Shown here one piece after another: positions 1 to 11,470 of a stretch of DNA of 64,000 nt. The stretch lies in the NCBI GenBank assembly GCA_958299035.1, contig CATQJL010000001.1, positions 29,925,521 to 29,989,520 on the forward strand, given 5' to 3'. Under the pieces are notes generated by a model. The model was not told the DNA's origin. It did not search any database and saw only the letters and a program-made list of their open reading frames with translations. This DNA is from Cylicocyclus nassatus. Lineage: Eukaryota; Nematoda; Chromadorea; Rhabditida; Strongylidae. Both the position numbers and the translations under genes were made by a program. Each line of letters begins with the position of its first letter. Position 1 is the first letter of the stretch.

Positions 1-381
1 CCTTTTTTGTTTAGAGATGCGAACAGCACAAATCAAAGTCAAACAGATACAGTCGTAGGCGGCTGGTTGCAAAACAGACACCGTTTCAAACTTGCAAATT
101 GTATATCTACTACTCTGATGGAAACTTTAGGCCATCTTGTATAGCACAACGACGCACTGCATTCATCGCAAAACAAATGGAAAACACAATGCTGTGTCGC
201 TCTCGCTTAGTTCACATATATAGCGCTTGCGTTTCTTCTACCTTGATTTCAATTTGAAAGTGCATTTATGAGAAAAACCGAAACTAGAGCTCGAAGTACC
301 CGAATAGCCTTTTGCTAGTCTGCCTTATAAGAAAAGTTGCGATTGACACCATTAGAACATCCTCAATTACCGGACACAAGG

Positions 382-1334
382 GCCTGTAAGCCTAGTAAAC
401 CTCCCCCCCCCCCCCACGAGTCGTAACGACTCGCTCGGAGCGCGTCAAAGCCCGGCAAATGCTTTTTGCTGCCGCCCTATGATAAGGGATGGGCGACATG
501 ACTAAGGCATATGCCCGGCGTAACGTCGCGGCAACGCCGCCGGCACCATAAGGAGGCACCAGCGTGCCCGTCATGCAGACAGTCGGGAAATAGTGGGACT
601 TGATTGGAGGCGCAAAGAGGTCGTGGTGCCGACATATGACTAGCGGTCAAGTACGTCCGGGGTGGTGGGGCCGCCCGCTACCGTAGGTGCACGCAAAGTA
701 TCAAAATGCACGTCAATACAATCAATGTGAACAGCTGATAGCGCACAGTCGCGAGGCAACAGCTTCTTATTCTATTTCCTGTCATTATTCGCTGTTTTTT
801 GCTTCGGAACCTAGACACGGTAAGTTAGTTTTGATCAGCATGCATCTTCAGGTCCTCCTCAGCCAAATTTGCTTTGCCTGAACTTTTGCCTGTTTTTGTT
901 TGCTTTTCACTAGCTGTGAACCAGTTGCTTTTCTTTCATTTGTGTAAGGAAACGATTTGATGCCGTGGCTAATGAAGTAGCATTAATTAATACAGATCGA
1001 ACTAGTAAAAGTCTTATAATTTTGTATATTTTTCAAAGTTATTTTGTATGCACGCCATTTTACGTGCAAAGGCTGAGTTCTTATGATTACTAAAAAAAAA
1101 CTTGGCCATGTGTTTTTTCATATTGCTTTGCTAAAGAGTTGCCGTACTTGTGACCTGTGCTCCAGACGTCCAGCTCAGCAGCGCGGGATGCAGGCACTGC
1201 GCTATCCACAGTTGTATCAGTTGCAAATATTCGAAACCTGGTGTTAATTGCAAAGTTATAGCTGTATTTATAATCGCAGGCGAGAATCGGCTTTAGTGGG
1301 GCTGCTTACTAGTTTCAACTGTTAGTTTGAGGGC

Positions 1335-1365
<31 letters not shown>

Positions 1366-1583
1366 ATGCACCTTTCTCTTGCTCAGTCTCTAACAGAAAC
1401 ATTGTCTGCGCAGTGGCTGCGCGCGACCTCACTGCGGTCATCGCGAGTTCGAAGACGGGTGATCGCGGAGCTTTTTGCAACGGGCGGTCAACGCCCGTCG
1501 TTCCCAGGTTGTGACTCGTTTTGAGTGGTCATGACCGCGTCTTCTTTGAGTTGTGACGACTTTGAGGGGGGGGAATACTACTC
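382..1583. mobile_element. Non-autonomous insertion specific to unit A
   Basis: The paralogous segment at about 37370 reads straight from the sequence before 377 to the sequence after 1588, so this 1.2 kb block is an insertion. It is flanked by a 5-bp direct repeat CAAGG (377-381 and 1584-1588), consistent with a target-site duplication. Both ends carry a C/G homopolymer tract followed by a GAGTCGTAACGACTC-like segment, giving imperfect inverted termini. No transposase reading frame is visible. A CTAT microsatellite lies inside. The superfamily cannot be assigned from the sequence alone. Confidence 0.55.
1334..1365. repeat. (CTAT)n microsatellite
   Basis: About eight uninterrupted CTAT tetranucleotides inside the unit A-specific insertion. 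The overlapping open frame that encodes a Leu-Ser-Ile-Tyr repeat is a by-product of the repeat. Confidence 0.95.
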
Positions 1584-1634
1584 CAAGGTGTAAACGCAAA
1601 AAGGCTTCAAAAAATGCGAAGTTGAAAGTTCTAG

Positions 1635-2070
1635 TTTCCCTAATTTCACGCTATAGGACGCGGGGGATTTTTATTCTAAAATCAAACAGCACAGACAACC
1701 GAAGGACTTCGCTACGACCCAAAACTATTTACTTTGCTGATATTGCCTAAGTCTATCGTGCAGCATAAGTCTCGTTTTCCGAAACATAACGAGGCGGCGA
1801 GCGGCACGTTTGAAAACCGAAAAGGTGCGCCTTATAGCGTGAAATTAGGGTATCTTAAGTTCACACTATAGGACGCAGGGGATTTTTTTTCTAATATCAA
1901 ACAGCACAGACACACCGAAGGATTCGTGACCCAATAACTATACACAGTGCTACATATTGCCTAAGTCTATCTTGCAGCACGAGTCTCGTTTTCCGAAACA
2001 CAACGAGGCGGATGAGCTGCACGCTTGAAAAACCGAAAAAGATGCGTCTAAAGCGTGAAATCAGGGTAAA
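1635..2070. mobile_element. MITE-like element in head-to-tail dimer form
   Basis: The block is absent from the paralogous segment at about 37420, where flanking sequence is continuous. Its ends are inverted: TTTCCCTAATTTCACGC at the left, and at the right a sequence whose complement reads TTTACCCTGATTTCACGC. Inside, a unit of about 210 bp occurs twice in tandem, marked by ATAGGACGCRGGGGATTTTT near 1651 and 1870, by the repeated CAAACAGCACAGACA, and by GAGTCTCGTTTTCCGAAACA-like segments. This looks like a non-autonomous DNA transposon that became a tandem dimer. No coding capacity is seen. Confidence 0.6.
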
Positions 2071-3563
2071 TTTTAAAGGCCCAATTCATAGATGGCCCTC
2101 CAATTTCGAGAAGAGGATGAAAGTCTCAAAAAAACGACCCTCTTTTGGCAAATCAGCAAAGTTACATTCCGTTGCCTTTTTTGGCTCGATGAAGAAGAGC
2201 CCTTAAACTTGGGAAACCTAGCAATTGCTGCGAAAATGTGTAACATGAATCAAGCAAAAAACAGACCTGTAGAATGGTGGATGGCTTTTTTTTATGCGAA
2301 TTAAGCTTTGTGATTGTTTAAGCGGTCTTCTGCAAAATTTGCCGAAAAAAGAATACGATTTTCTACAAGTCGAACATGATTTCTAGAATCACGGAGTAAT
2401 GCTGGCAAATGTAAGGAGCCACTTCAACATACCCTTATCTGTTAAAGGATTTGTAATCTCTACTCAAAAAAACAAGTGAGATCTAGACAGTTTTACGGTG
2501 GATCAATATAACCCTGTTCAATGCTCACGTAAGTGGGCGGTCTGCTAGACTTGCGAAATATCCCAAGAAAAGAAAGTTTTTATAGCAACATTACCACAGA
2601 GCGTAAAAATCATAAAACTAATTAAAAGTTTTGTTTGCCCATCTCATTCTAGTGAGTTCAAGAAGTTTCTTCCTCAACACGTGTACACATTCCTGTACAT
2701 CAAATCAGTTTCTACTTTCATAACATGGGAAGCCTTAACATCGCTAGAAACTATCAGCCACAGTAGGAATGCATAGAATATGCGTTATCAAACGCCACGC
2801 CATATATGTGTTTTGAAAATTGATTCTAAGATTCTACAGGCAGTTTGTGTAGTAAATACTCTCACTATTAAAAAAAACGACAAAAAGATTTTAGACGAAT
2901 GAACATAGCCTCATTTTCACATTTCTCCAAAACTTCCTGAGGTTTTATTGAGTCTTATCAAGCTTGCATCTTCAGAGAAATCAGAAAAAGGGCAATGACA
3001 TGGGGAAACTTGAAAATAGCTCATGTGAAAACATATGAGTTTTCACGACCCTTTCATCAGTCCGCTTACGTGTAGGCTTTACGCGATACCTCAGCGCCAG
3101 ATGGTCAGTTGTGTGAATTGCTTAGACCAATGCAGCCGAATCAGCGCATATGTTTGCCGTTGCTTTTGATGAGCAAAGTTGGCTGGCACATCCTCCAATG
3201 TTATCAATCAAGCGCCGTTTAAGTGGTCTATCGCAAACCAACAGAAGAGGCAAGAAGAAGGAAAAAGAAAATGTTGAGTTGGCAAACTGCGTACCACTAA
3301 GACAGCATAAATAATTAAGAAATTAAATAAGAAGCAAACGGTATTCTATTTAGATTGCGTATCGGTTTGATGATAATGTATTCTTAAGTAATGTATTCTT
3401 CGATAGCTTGTTAAGTACATGTATGTACATGTATCGACTCGAATGCATATATTTATGCAAGAAGATCGAATATTGTCAAAGTATGTACTGTCAGGAACCT
3501 TTACACATGTCGAAGGACATGAGATTATGTAGAAGCTTGAAAAAGGTATTCTGGATATCTGTC

Positions 3564-6251
3564 CTAGAAGCCAAATCCTGGGTAACCGCCGTAAGGACCG
3601 CCGAAATAAGCGCCTTGAAATCCTCCATATCCTCCGGATCCGTAACCACCGTATCCGCCATATCCGCCGTATCCAAAACCTCCGCCTCCCATGCAAGCTA
3701 AAATACAACCACTCAAATGTGTGAAATTTTCTGAATTGGCGAACTCTAGCATGTCTCACAATATCACTAACGCATACGATTTTGGGATAAAAAGCGATCT
3801 TTCATAAATTTTCGTTGTATACATAGTTTGATTTCTTTCAACTCTTTTCGAACAATGAACGAAACAGCTCCAGAGAGAAACAAAGACGATAATCATTAGA
3901 ATGATCTGCACTCTTCTTTGGCTAATTATTTGAAAGTATTCTTATCGCATTTTGAGTGTGTGATAAAAGTAGATAACAGAAATAAATATAACCTCCAATG
4001 TTGGTTGTATAGTATATGTTAATCGGATGCAACGTGCATATGTTATGATCTCAAGAAATCATAAGTTTGGTTGTAATTCGAACCTATAACAAGCGCTGAG
4101 AATTGTTTTGTTTACTCTTGCGTAAAGAAATAAGATAACAAATTTTACTGCTGCTTATCCATTCACTCTTACACAGCAATTTTCGATATCAATCTGGACA
4201 TGATATGATAAACTGCATTTTTTTGGAATTGCTTCCTTTAATTTTCATAACTAGATACTAATATGCCTGTTTTCCCACCACCTGTTTTGGAAGTCTGCAT
4301 ACCTTATGTAAGTCTAAAACGAGACTAAACCAATTTGTGTTTCTCAAGCCTTAGAAACATTCCAGGATTTCGAATTTCGAAATAGCCACCCGTTTGCATC
4401 TAAATTCGAAACGCTTGCCGCAGCCTCATGGCTGTCTTGACGACGCCAATGAAGCCAATGAAATGGAAGTGACGGGCTGGCCGATTATTAAAACGCTTTG
4501 TGGTTTAGCGCATATTGAGGGTGGAATTGGGGATACAGTGTACTTGGAGGGTCTACCTGCATGGAACTACCAAAATCCGACGAAAGTGTATAGGTCTATT
4601 GCTTGCGCAATCAGTTCAAAATAACAGTCGCGGGCTTTTGTACTTGCGCGAAAATAAGCGAATCGGTTTCACCGCATTCGAACAGTCGTTGGTTAAAATA
4701 TCCACTTTTAAGGCACAAAAATCCACAAGCTATATTTCGTCCAAACACTCCAAACACTGTCTTTAGCCAGGGAATGCACTTTGGTTGAAGTGGCCATATT
4801 GGAAGTGATGCATACAATTAAACAACTCTTCAAACGCTGTTCTCAAGACTGCTTTCGCTTCTGCGGAGCATTTCTGCAAAAGTAGTTATGTACCTTTGTT
4901 TTTCCCAAAAATAGCCTTCTCTTTATCAAGGCGAGGCAAGGTATTTCCTTGTGATGGCATATGTAGCGGTGATGGCTGCGACTTTCAGATGAGTGAACAG
5001 GGTTCGAGTCCTGTTGTCGCTCAGCCTTTTGCATTTTTTAAAATTATTGCTTGCCTCTGAAAATGGCTCATATGGGCAGTTTATCGTAATGTTGCTACAA
5101 GTGATCAATTGTTGAATGTGGCCAACTGTGGAACACTTTTCTAGCTAAAGATAAGAAGCTGTCCTAGAAATGTTCAAAAAAGCATAAACTTTCAGCCAAT
5201 CTTTTGCCGTTTTTATAAGTGTTAAGAACGAGCACGCTTTGTATTACCAACGCACAAAAACTAAGAATACTTTGAATAAAGCCGTCCCTATGCAGCATTG
5301 CAATAATTGATTTTAGAAAAATGCAAATTGGCTGAGCGATAACAGGACTCGAATCCTGTTAACTCACCTGAAATTCGCAGCCATCACCGCTACATACGCC
5401 GCCACAAGGAAATGCCTTTGCAGCGCCTTAATGAAGGGAAAGCCGTTTTTGGGGAAAGCAAAGGCTCATGACGCTTTTTACAGAAACGCCTCGCAGACAG
5501 CGGAAGCAGTTTTGAGATCAGCGTGAGCTGTCTACCCATATGCATCACATCCCATATGGCCACTTCGACCAAGGTGCTTTCCCTGGTAAGATTATACACA
5601 GGGAGACACGAGTAAGCTGTTCTGACCTAATATTTGAACAGGTGACTGCAAGAGCTTAAGGCATATTGCGTTCAAATCACATCACTTAGTTCGTAACGTA
5701 ATGTCTGTCAGTACGCAGTCGGTCAACTTCTTCAGATGCATGTTACTGGTTTTTCAACTGTTTTGGTCCGACAAACATTCACCGAAGTTTGTTTTTACGG
5801 TTTCATTTAGCTGTAATCTCCCTCCTCTTATAGTATTTATTTACAGCGCGAACAAAGCCTTGTGTTAACTACTGGTGGCAGCTGCAACCGCTAAAGAGCT
5901 GCATATGCTTCGGCAAAATGACGAGTTCTTAGCGAGACGGAGCTGCCTATGGGAAGGGATAAGCCAAAGTTTCAAGTAGGTTGGTCAACAGGATTTGACG
6001 ATTACGTGCATGTTGTGTACAAATCCAGCTATGGAAATCAACATCAGTTTGACGGTGCATGGAATACACTTTGGAATTAATTAGAGTACTTGGTAGCTTG
6101 CAAAAATTGAATTTTTGTAAGCTATGTATGTGTCTTGATAAATTAAAATGAAAAATGACTTACAGCATCTTTTGCTACGTATCAACGGCATATCCTCTGC
6201 AGCTATGAGGACTGTGGAAACGAGAAGCAGCAGTATTGCGTAAAGAGACAT
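3564..6251 (-). CDS. Gene A: secreted Gly/Tyr-rich peptide, two exons, no CC module
   Basis: Exon 1 is 6164-6251 and exon 2 is 3564-3697, separated by a 2466-bp phase-1 intron with donor GTAAGTC and acceptor TATTTTAG. The joined frame is 222 nt and encodes 73 residues. Residues 1-18 form a signal peptide (MSLYAILLLLVSTV...). Residues 19-28 read EDMPLIRSKR and end in a likely Lys-Arg processing site. The mature part starts CSCMGGGGFGYGG and consists of GGY repeats ending PGFGF. Unlike five relatives it stops inside the repeat exon and has no C-terminal CC module. Its closest relative here is gene D in the paralogous unit. The architecture resembles nematode GGY-type antimicrobial or neuropeptide-like precursors, but I cannot assign a function. 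The frame and splice sites are consistent; expression is unproven. Confidence 0.8.
4767..5586. mobile_element. Foldback element with tRNA-like modules in both arms
   Basis: The arms 4767-5030 and 5330-5586 are inverted copies of each other, with termini CCAGGGAA and TTCCCTGG. Each arm contains a tRNA-like stretch with an A-box-like TAGCGGTGATGG and a B box. The left B box is GGTTCGAGTCC, framed by a perfect T-arm stem (ACAGG/CCTGT). The outer arm sequence GGT(C/T)GAAGTGGCC is shared with the MITEs at 32194-32656 and 54429-54886. The paralogous segment near 40880 lacks the element, so it inserted after the A/A' duplication. The tRNA-like parts do not fold into complete tRNAs and are not called as tRNA genes. 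Confidence 0.7.
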
Positions 6252-6326
6252 GTTGTGTTCAAGAATGGTGATTTGAAAATAATATGTTAGACTTGTCTAA
6301 ATTTATACAGAATAATATGTATAAAC

Positions 6327-6334
6327 AGATCTAG
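6327..6334 (-). promoter_or_regulatory. AGATCTAG palindrome upstream of gene A
   Basis: This motif, in the context ACAGATCTAGTTT, lies 76 bp upstream of the gene A start codon. The same 8-mer lies 76, 48 and 46 bp upstream of genes D, B and C. A conserved T(A/G)TGTAATA-like stretch follows further upstream. A role in shared regulation is inferred from position and conservation only. Confidence 0.45.
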
Positions 6335-7433
6335 TTTCTCATTCTAAAGAGTCATGTGTAACAGTGTATATTTGTGAAAAAAAAACTGTATAGTATTTGG
6401 TTTCTTTAGAACGTGGAAACATTTTAAAGTGTGTTTGAAGGTCATGCTCGTGGCTTTGAGTTCTTCAAGGATTCGCAGAGTAAAAGTGCTTGCCTACTTT
6501 ACTTTGAAGTATGTCATCGACAAATCGTCTACCCCGCCCATCTTGAAATAACTGTACTTTATCGATGTACTTTCAAAGCCGGACAGCAAAGTCCATAAAA
6601 ATGAGTCATAAGATCATTTGAACAAATATGCAGAAAAGTTTGACTTCTGGCTTGAAGTTAGTTCATGCGGGCACCTTTCTATACTTCAAAGGTTTGACGT
6701 GAATGGATTTAATTTTTTGAGACTTTTGTGCATTTGCGTAGGGTTGATTTTTGCAAGAAACTACAGAGATTTTTGTTAGAATGATCTCTGATTGTTGACA
6801 ATCACTATAACTTCAGGGGAAAGTAATTGTCGATAAGCTTTATAAATTAAGTTGGTCAGAAAGTTTTGGGAGAGTTTCAAGCAAAATGTTCTTGGCTGTA
6901 CGTACTACGAAGAAATGCGGACAAGACATGTTTAGTAGAGAGGAGAAATGAAATGACAATTCAAGCAATTATAATACAATTACACGATGAAATATTGGAG
7001 TCCGCAAGTGTAAATTTTTCACCTACAGAGCTCCTATGGACAGATTCAGGAGTCCACTTACAATGAATATAGTAAGCATATGATAAATCTTCCATACATA
7101 CTGACATGACTTCACGACATGATGAAAAATAGATAAATTTTGTTTACATGCAACTACTTTCAAAAAATATTGATTTGAGCATGCAAATGTCACAAAACTT
7201 TTTCAGCATCGATCATTCGGTCGTCTTTTCAAACGTTGCACTGAAGAAAATTACGATTTTTGAATTGCAAAGCTTGTGGACATCAAGGCTTTGATGGTCA
7301 ATTTTTGAAGACTCCTTTAAGTCTCATTAAATTTGCATGCCAGGATCATCTAAAGTCATAAAAATCAAATATGGCGTCTATCTCTATTTAGTTTCGCTAG
7401 AACATAATGAATGCATTATCGGATCGGACTCAC
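6335..7433. other. Gene-free stretch of unit A
   Basis: AT-rich sequence colinear with about 41178-42015 of the paralogous unit up to about 7205, then unique. Open frames here are short and not conserved between the two copies, for example 6866-7066. I see no exon with both splice signals and coding character. Confidence 0.5.
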
Positions 7434-7488
7434 CAATGGAGGGGGTAATCAGAAGCGTAAAAGCTAGAAGAAGCAAAAACTTTGTCAT
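7434..7488 (-). CDS. Orphan first exon encoding a signal peptide (partial gene)
   Basis: The frame reads MTKFLLLLAFTLLITPSI and then a phase-1 donor G/GTGAGTCC. It is a textbook hydrophobic signal peptide of 18 residues. Directly upstream on the minus strand is an acceptor-like GATCCTTTCAG, 15 nt before the ATG, suitable for a spliced leader or a 5' UTR intron. The splice phase equals that of every first exon in the Gly/Tyr peptide family, so this may be another member. I could not find matching second and third exons between 6252 and 7433. It is either a remnant, or its remaining exons are too diverged or too far away to recognise. Confidence 0.4.
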
Positions 7489-7489
7489 A

Positions 7490-8205
7490 ATGACGTTTGT
7501 AATCTGAAAGGATCCTCTAAATTTTGTTATCCGAAACTTTACTCGAGTAGTCCGCGACTTGCTTTTGACTGAGCAAGCCGTTGTTTCCGAGACTTTAGAA
7601 CAAAAATTTTTGCTATACGCTACGAACCACTTAGAAGAAAAGGGAATGCAGGAACATTGGAAGCGAAGAGCCATTTGTAAAGCATCTATTACCGTTTTAC
7701 ACCTTTGCATCCCATATGAATATACATACAAGCTGCAGTTGCTAGATACAAGCTTTTCAGCCTTTGTTCATGCAATCTGTGATCTCATCATTTGATTTTT
7801 AACTTTCTGCAATTGATCAACTGATTCTGGTTAAAACACTTCTTACTGTGCAATTTGTTTCGTTTACATTATTAGTTCAGCTTAAACTACATAACGTTTG
7901 CTCTGGGTAAAAACGCTGCTGACAAGAGTGAATGTTCTATCTAATGGAAGCACAGCCGATGGAGCAGCTGACAAAACTTACAACAACTTTGCAAGAGCAT
8001 CTGAACCAATTCAGAACATTTTATTGTAGACCTTATTTTTGGTTTTTTTACCACCAAGTTTGAATGGGCGCTAAATTTTGCAAAAATGCAACTGAAATAG
8101 GTTCGAAATTTCATTTCACGCAGCATTGCTTCCATTTTCTAAACGCTAAATTCAGTTTCAAATTTTTTTCGACTCAAATCAAAACTTTTCATTCTTTTTG
8201 CAGAG
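7490..8205. other. Gene-free spacer
   Basis: AT-rich sequence with only short open frames on both strands. No repeat partner or exon was recognised in the window. Confidence 0.4.
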
Positions 8206-9616
8206 TATAAAGTGCGGTTCATAATTATACGAACACCCAAAATTTTGTAAGTTCTCGGACTTTTTGGGGGAAACTCATAAAGCCGTTGGTACCACGCGAA
8301 AGAGCACAATTGAAAACGGTATACGATCCATAAGAATGGAAATTGACGTCAATCTCAGGAGTGTTTTTGCGCCTAATGCGAATTTTTAGCGGTTCATAAT
8401 TATACGAACACCTCAAACAAAGGTCCATTTCTTATCCGCGAGTGCAATCATTTGAGTCCAAATTTTTTGTAGAGTTACAGTAACAAAGTCTGACATATCT
8501 GCTACGCACTGAACCCAGTGCAGGTCAAAAAGAGGATCGCTACTTCTTTCAGATGGCTCTAAATGCTTTTGGAGTGACTGCGCTCCAAATACATCCGATC
8601 TTTTGTGGTTTACGCGCTCTAATTAGCTTCTACCAAAGCTATAAAATAAAATAAGCTCTTTCGATAGGTATTTTGTTTGACGTTTGGAAAATCTTTGCGT
8701 TTTCGTGCCGCTTTGCAACCAAGTTCCATCCCAACCTTAGAGTTAACACGATTTCGAGCCTCAAAACTCAGCTTCTGTCTTGCACAAACATATGATATGA
8801 AGCAGCTGCATTGCTTGCATGATGATGTCTCTGTGCCAAAGTTTTTGGGTTTTTTGTAGAACTGATCTTGAGGCTATGGAGCTACAAACCAAATAGGGGT
8901 GTGATTGCAATAGTAAAAACAGTGTTTTTGGTGAAATGACGTCTGCGTGGCCAAAACAAACTCTCAACGCCGCTGATTTTTTCTAGCCAAATATACAGTC
9001 TTGTAAACTTTTACATACTATATGCTTTCTTCATTGAACGGCTTCAGAAGCTTAGTTTTGAGGCTCGAAATCGTGCTAACTCTAGAGTTGGGATGGAGCT
9101 TGGTTGAAAAACGGCACGAAAACGCAAAGATTTTCCAAGCGTCAAACGAAATACCTATCGCAAAAGCTTATCTTATCTCATAGCTTTGGTAGAAGCTAAT
9201 TAGAGTGCGTAAACCACAGAAGAACGGATGTTTTTGGAGCGCAATCACTCTAGAAGCATTCAGAGCCTTTTGAAAAAAGTCACGGTCCTTTTTTAGAACT
9301 GCGCTGGGTTCAGTGCGTAGCAGATATGTCAGACTTTGTTACTGTAACTCTATAAAAAATTTGGACTCAAATGATTGCAATCTTGAATAAAAAATGGACC
9401 TTTGTTTGAGGTGTTCGTATAATTATGAACCGCTAAAAATTCGCATTAGGCGCAAAAACACTCCTGAGATTGACGTCAATTTCCATTCTTATGGATCGTA
9501 TACCGTTTTCGGTTGTGCTCTTTCGCGTGGTACCAACAGCTTTTTGAGTTTCTCCCAAAAAGTCCGAGAACTTACAAAATTTTGGGTGTTCGTATAATTA
9601 TGAACCGCACTTTATA
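8206..9616. mobile_element. 1.4-kb foldback element, TA-flanked, Tc1/mariner-like ends
   Basis: The arms 8206-8780 and 9045-9616 are near-perfect inverted copies joined by a spacer of about 265 bp. The termini are TATAAAGTGCGGTTCATAAT and its complement, so the element is bounded by TA dinucleotides as expected for Tc1/mariner integration. Each arm also contains a second internal copy of GCGGTTCATAATTATACGAA, about 180 bp from the end. The two 67-residue open frames at the ends are mirror images of one another and are not a gene. No transposase is present. The superfamily call is inference from the TA ends only. Confidence 0.75.
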
Positions 9617-9623
9617 GTATCAG

Positions 9624-9998
9624 CAGTGGCGTACCCAAGGGGAGGGGCGGGGGGGGGGGGGGGGGTGGGAGGCTCCCCCCCCCCGAGAATGGGTCGCGAA
9701 TTTGAAAGTTACTCAAATGTATTATAAAAGTGTGGAGAGGACTTGTTTTTACTTGTAAATAATTAAAATAATTTTTGAAAATTTTCAAAAATTCAAATTA
9801 GCTTTGTAAAAGAATTTTTTTCGGAAGCGTGGCTGCCGCCACGCCCCCTTTTTCTGAAACTTTGGGGTCAGAGGCCCGGAAAAATTTTGGGAATTATCCC
9901 AAAAAATTTTTCGGAATGCGTGGCTGACGCCACGCAGCTTCATTAGAAAAAAATTTTTGTCGCGCCCCCTCCGAGCCGAAATCTTGGGTACGCCACTG
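9624..9998. mobile_element. hAT-like MITE with CAGTGGCGTACCC termini
   Basis: The terminal inverted repeat CAGTGGCGTACCC at 9624 is matched by GGGTACGCCACTG ending at 9998. The interior has long G and C homopolymers, the phrase CGAGAATGGGTCGCGAA, and GTGGCT(G/A)(C/A)CGCCACGC palindromes. A related copy at 13588-14283 has an 8-bp target duplication, which defines the family as hAT-like. Here AGTATCAG occurs immediately left (9616-9623) and again at 10005-10012, six bases past the right end, so the exact duplication is unclear. Confidence 0.75.
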
Positions 9999-10012
9999 AT
10001 TGTGAGTATCAG

Positions 10013-11470
10013 TCATACCCTCGTTACATAGAGCCACGTACTCTGATAACCGTCACTTTGAGGGCTATGAGGGGACACAACCTTCACCTGGAAAAAAAAC
10101 AGAAGTCATCCGGGACTTTGCCCTGGATGTTATAATCCTGATTATATCGCAACAAATGTGTTTAAAGCAAGTACAGGAAAGAATATCTTTAGATTATCTT
10201 AGCAAAACCGAAAATTTGTGTTTTCATAGCCTTTTTTACCTCAAAAGGAAGGTTTCTGTGTTTTTTTTCGCCAGTATTCAGATCAAAATTTGCACTAACC
10301 TCTCATTTGAACAAAATCGAGTTTCAGAAGTTCAGGAAAGCTATTGGAGTTAATTAAGAATTTGCGTTTTTATGGGCTTCTCTACACTGAAAAGAAAGTT
10401 TCTGTGAAATTTTCGAAAGAATTCAGGACAACGTTTCTCAGTTAACCTCCATCGACCAAAATCGAGTTTTAGCAGTTTAGGAAAGCTGTTGTAGTTGAAT
10501 AAAAACGAGAAACTGCGCTTAAATCTTGCGCAGAGAGTCGCGCACGAAAACGCTGGTCTATCTCGTTAATGAGTGATTTTTAAAGCTTGGGATGTTATCA
10601 GTTCTCCTCATCATGTCATGGCGATCAGAACGATGTATAATGTTGCGGGTTTCGTTGAGACCCTGCGGAGATCTACGACCAGAGCCAAATGCCCCGTCGG
10701 CTCTGGTCTGTCTCTGCTGCTCGTCTGCGTTTCCGCGCGCTGCGCGCTACCTCGCTACCCCAAACGCGGGGCGCGAGGTATTTGGCTCTGGTACCCTTTT
10801 CTTCGCTGTTTCGAACCCAATTTTGGCAAGCTATATATCATTTTGAAGCTCCTGATCTCTGTTTTTACGCTGACAACGTCCCAAAACCATATGTTGATCA
10901 AGAAATCCGGCAAAAACCTTGTTTTCGAAAATCTCTTGTTTTTCTCCTAGTTTAATTACTTCCACGCGGTTTTTTCGTGCATTCTAAAGATCTTGCTTCT
11001 GTTCATAATGCAGACAACCACCCAACCTTTATCTTTTCGATTATTGTGAGATTTTTTGCGATAAATCGTAAAATGTGCGTTTTTCTTTAACTTCTTCTGT
11101 TTCAGGGCTTTCGCATCGATTTTTCTTCAGCTTGGGCGACTGTTGCTCAGAACAATAAGCGCAACAATCCAGACGACGTCCCAGGAAACAAGAACGTCAA
11201 TGCGGGGGTAAAAATTCAAAGGACGCATCAAAAATCAAACCCCGTGTTGCGAATTGTCGGTCCTGAAGCGAAAACTTGCACTTTGAAAAGCCGCCAAATG
11301 AAAGATTTCAGATCTCTTTGCAGCGTTTTCATCCATTTCTTTTGCTTTTTATATCTGTTTTACGTCATATTCTCTTCTCTGATCTTCTTTAAACAACCTT
11401 CACTATTTATGACGTCAGATGTTCAAACGACCTTCATTTTTGACGCCCCTGTCTCTAGACTATCGAAGGT
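10013..11470. repeat. Dispersed repeat R, copy 1
   Basis: A family of about 1.4 kb recurs at 20861-22175 and 31924-33800. It is recognisable by an internal GC-rich island (CGTCTGCGTNTACGCGCGCT type) in an otherwise AT-rich body, followed by the string AAATCGTAAAA. The ends look weakly inverted, with CATACCCTC(G/A) at the start against CATACCTTCGATAG on the complement of the end. This suggests a non-autonomous DNA transposon, but no target duplication was resolved. Copy 1 is the most diverged and lies outside the B/B' duplication. Its open frames are not conserved among copies. Confidence 0.65.

Larger units (their letters stand above)
1..7205. repeat. Segmental duplication unit A (partner 36980-42015)
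   Basis: Colinear similarity runs from the window edge to about 7205 against about 36980-42015 in the same orientation. It includes the block beginning TTTAGAGATGCGAACA, the peptide gene, its promoter and the sequence behind it. The two copies differ by frequent substitutions and several indels, so they are clearly diverged paralogous segments. Unit A carries three insertions missing from the partner (382-1583, 1635-2070, 4767-5586). The partner carries a short insertion near 39000-39120. The left boundary is unknown because the window starts inside the unit. Apart from the peptide gene and these insertions I see no gene in it. Confidence 0.8.

Noticed and set aside
3408..3759. Arg/Ile/Trp-rich, Ser/Val-rich and Asp/Thr-rich frames over the gene A repeat exon
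   Set aside because: They are other frames of the GGY repeat. The GGY frame has the right splice phase, leader exon and stop. The same applies to 39296-39650, 19862-20131, 30928-31174 and 43278-43532.
4960..5030. Possible tRNA gene
   Set aside because: A and B boxes and a perfect T-arm are present, but anticodon and acceptor stems do not form; it lies in a foldback arm.
8225..9597. Two nearly identical 67-residue proteins
   Set aside because: They are mirror copies in the inverted arms of a foldback element, with no start context or splice evidence.
10573..10955. Arg/Cys-rich proteins over the GC-rich island of repeat R
   Set aside because: Frames are not conserved between the three copies; they reflect base composition of the repeat.
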